Assembly (NCBI GenBank): GCA_007136375.1
Contig: SLHB01000326.1
Span: 1-6,483 of the forward strand
DNA length: 6,483 bases
Source of the DNA: Candidatus Hydrogenedentota bacterium
GTDB taxonomy: Bacteria > Hydrogenedentota > Hydrogenedentia > Hydrogenedentales > SLHB01
Direction: 5' to 3'
Shown here: piece after piece, positions 5,452 to 6,483 of the stretch
How the letters are laid out: each line of letters opens with the position of its first letter
Position numbering within the stretch: the first letter of the stretch is position 1
Translations under genes and position numbers: made by a program
Notes under the pieces: model-generated
Told to the model about the DNA's origin: nothing
The model's input: the letters and a program-made list of their open reading frames with translations, nothing else
Databases searched by the model: none

Positions 5452-6483
5452 ATGAAAACATGGATTCCGGCGCTGATCGGCGGCGCCGTGTGCGCGCTTG
5501 TTGCAGGATGTGGCGGCGAACAGGGGGCCGAGCCCGAGAGCCAGGCGGACAGCGGAGGAAGCGGTCAGCTAACCTTAATCAACCGGACCCCCGTCGTCTA
5601 CCAAGGCGAGGGCGACGTCTTCGCCATGGCCCTTATCGATGACGGCGCCTTCTCCGCGCTCGATCTGGAAGCCCTCCCCACCAGCAATCCCGGGGCGGGC
5701 GAATGGTTTGGCGGCGGCGACGGATTCTCGGAGGGTCTTGTCCAGCGCGCGGACGGAGGGGGTGGCGGAATCGCATTCGGCGCCCCCGAGGGAGACGGCG
5801 AGGCCGTCTTGACCCAAGAAACGCCGAGCCTGGGCGGCGCGGCCGCCGGCGCATGGGTCATTGGTTCCATGCGCGCGCGGGCGGAAGATCCCATGGACGT
5901 GGGCCTGCTACTACGCTACCCGGGCAGCTCGGGCGACATTCACGTCGGCGAAGGCCACCCTGGCGGCGGCGCCTGGCAAGACGTGACCATCCGCCACCGC
6001 CTTCCCAACGACGCCCCGCCGAACCTCGCGTTTCAAGTGGCCCGCCGAGGAGGGAACGAGGGTTCAGTCGAGGTCGAGTCCGTCACCGCCCGCCTCGAAC
6101 GCCCGACGGAAGCCGAAGCGGAGGGCGCGCTCCTCGGCCGCAACCTGCTGGAAGGCGGCGGACTCATTCAAAACGCATGGTCCGGAGGTTATGACCCATG
6201 GACGCTGTCAACCTGGGGGAACACAGGCGACGCCGAGCCCACGATTGGCTTCGATCCCGAACACCCAGAGCGCGGCAACGTCATGGTTTACCCTGCGCCA
6301 GAAGGCGGCGGCCTCATGTTGATCCGCCACCGATTCAACCTCGACGATACAGTGCGCGGCTCAACGCTGCGCGCCGCGGTCGACGGCCGCGTTAACGGGG
6401 ACGGCGTGCTGGTTCTTCAACTGCGCTTCCCCATCGATGGCGAGGAGCAGCAAATCAACCGAGCCCACTCTGGCAGCGGCGAC
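5452..6483 (+). CDS. Gly-rich outer-envelope lipoprotein with two related beta-type domains, cut by window edge
   Basis: The frame is open for 344 codons from the ATG at 5452 to the right edge without a stop, so the gene is partial. MKTWIPALIGGAVCALVAGC is a short lipoprotein signal peptide with lipobox LVAGC; Cys20 would be lipidated. A disordered linker rich in Gly, Ser, Glu and Gln (about 21-36) follows. The rest is Gly- and acid-rich with alternating short strands. Residues about 84-190 and 250-344 look like two copies of one domain. Each has a GS-(M/T)-RA-type strand (138-142; 303-308), then LLRYP (153-157) or QLRFP (323-327), then an acidic/His loop (GDIHVGEGHPGGG; INRAHSGSGD). The first copy ends VEVESVTARLERP, a pattern seen at the end of carbohydrate-binding jelly rolls. 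The fold and glycan binding are inference. It is divergent from the ligase-like operon, about 430 bp away. Confidence 0.85.
   Translation, partial: MKTWIPALIGGAVCALVAGCGGEQGAEPESQADSGGSGQLTLINRTPVVYQGEGDVFAMALIDDGAFSALDLEALPTSNPGAGEWFGGGDGFSEGLVQRADGGGGGIAFGAPEGDGEAVLTQETPSLGGAAAGAWVIGSMRARAEDPMDVGLLLRYPGSSGDIHVGEGHPGGGAWQDVTIRHRLPNDAPPNLAFQVARRGGNEGSVEVESVTARLERPTEAEAEGALLGRNLLEGGGLIQNAWSGGYDPWTLSTWGNTGDAEPTIGFDPEHPERGNVMVYPAPEGGGLMLIRHRFNLDDTVRGSTLRAAVDGRVNGDGVLVLQLRFPIDGEEQQINRAHSGSGD

Overview
The window is high-GC DNA that reads as a conserved translation locus next to a cell-envelope locus, from a diderm bacterium. The diderm inference rests on a lipobox lipoprotein, a signal-peptide protein and an O-antigen-ligase-type membrane protein. 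The lineage cannot be fixed from these genes. There is no tRNA, rRNA, CRISPR array, transposase or phage gene.

Layout: on the minus strand at the left edge lie rpmE (ribosomal protein L31) and the first third of prfA (release factor RF1). They are separated by only nine bases and read in the same frame. A good extended -10 promoter and a roughly 140-nt leader containing a GC-rich hairpin precede rpmE. Positions 880-5022 hold three tightly packed minus-strand genes, transcribed from 5022 towards 880. They encode a membrane-anchored TPR protein, an exported beta-rich protein of unknown function, and a 743-residue polytopic protein with a Wzy_C/O-antigen ligase core fused to a C-terminal TPR region. 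The last two overlap by ATGA. From 5452 to the right edge, a large plus-strand gene, cut by the window, encodes a Gly-rich lipoprotein with what appear to be two related beta-type domains.

The 429-bp divergent intergenic region (5023-5451) holds a candidate promoter for each direction. It also holds a 159-bp MITE-like element with near-identical ends and a perfect 18-bp palindrome, and a TTCACCG direct repeat with an 11-bp period next to the lipoprotein promoter.

How the genes may work together (inference): the ligase-like protein would polymerise a lipid-linked glycan or transfer it to an acceptor on the outer face of the inner membrane. The TPR modules of two of the proteins could organise partners. 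The exported protein and the lipoprotein are candidate glycan-binding or acceptor proteins. No sequence evidence fixes the glycan or the acceptor.
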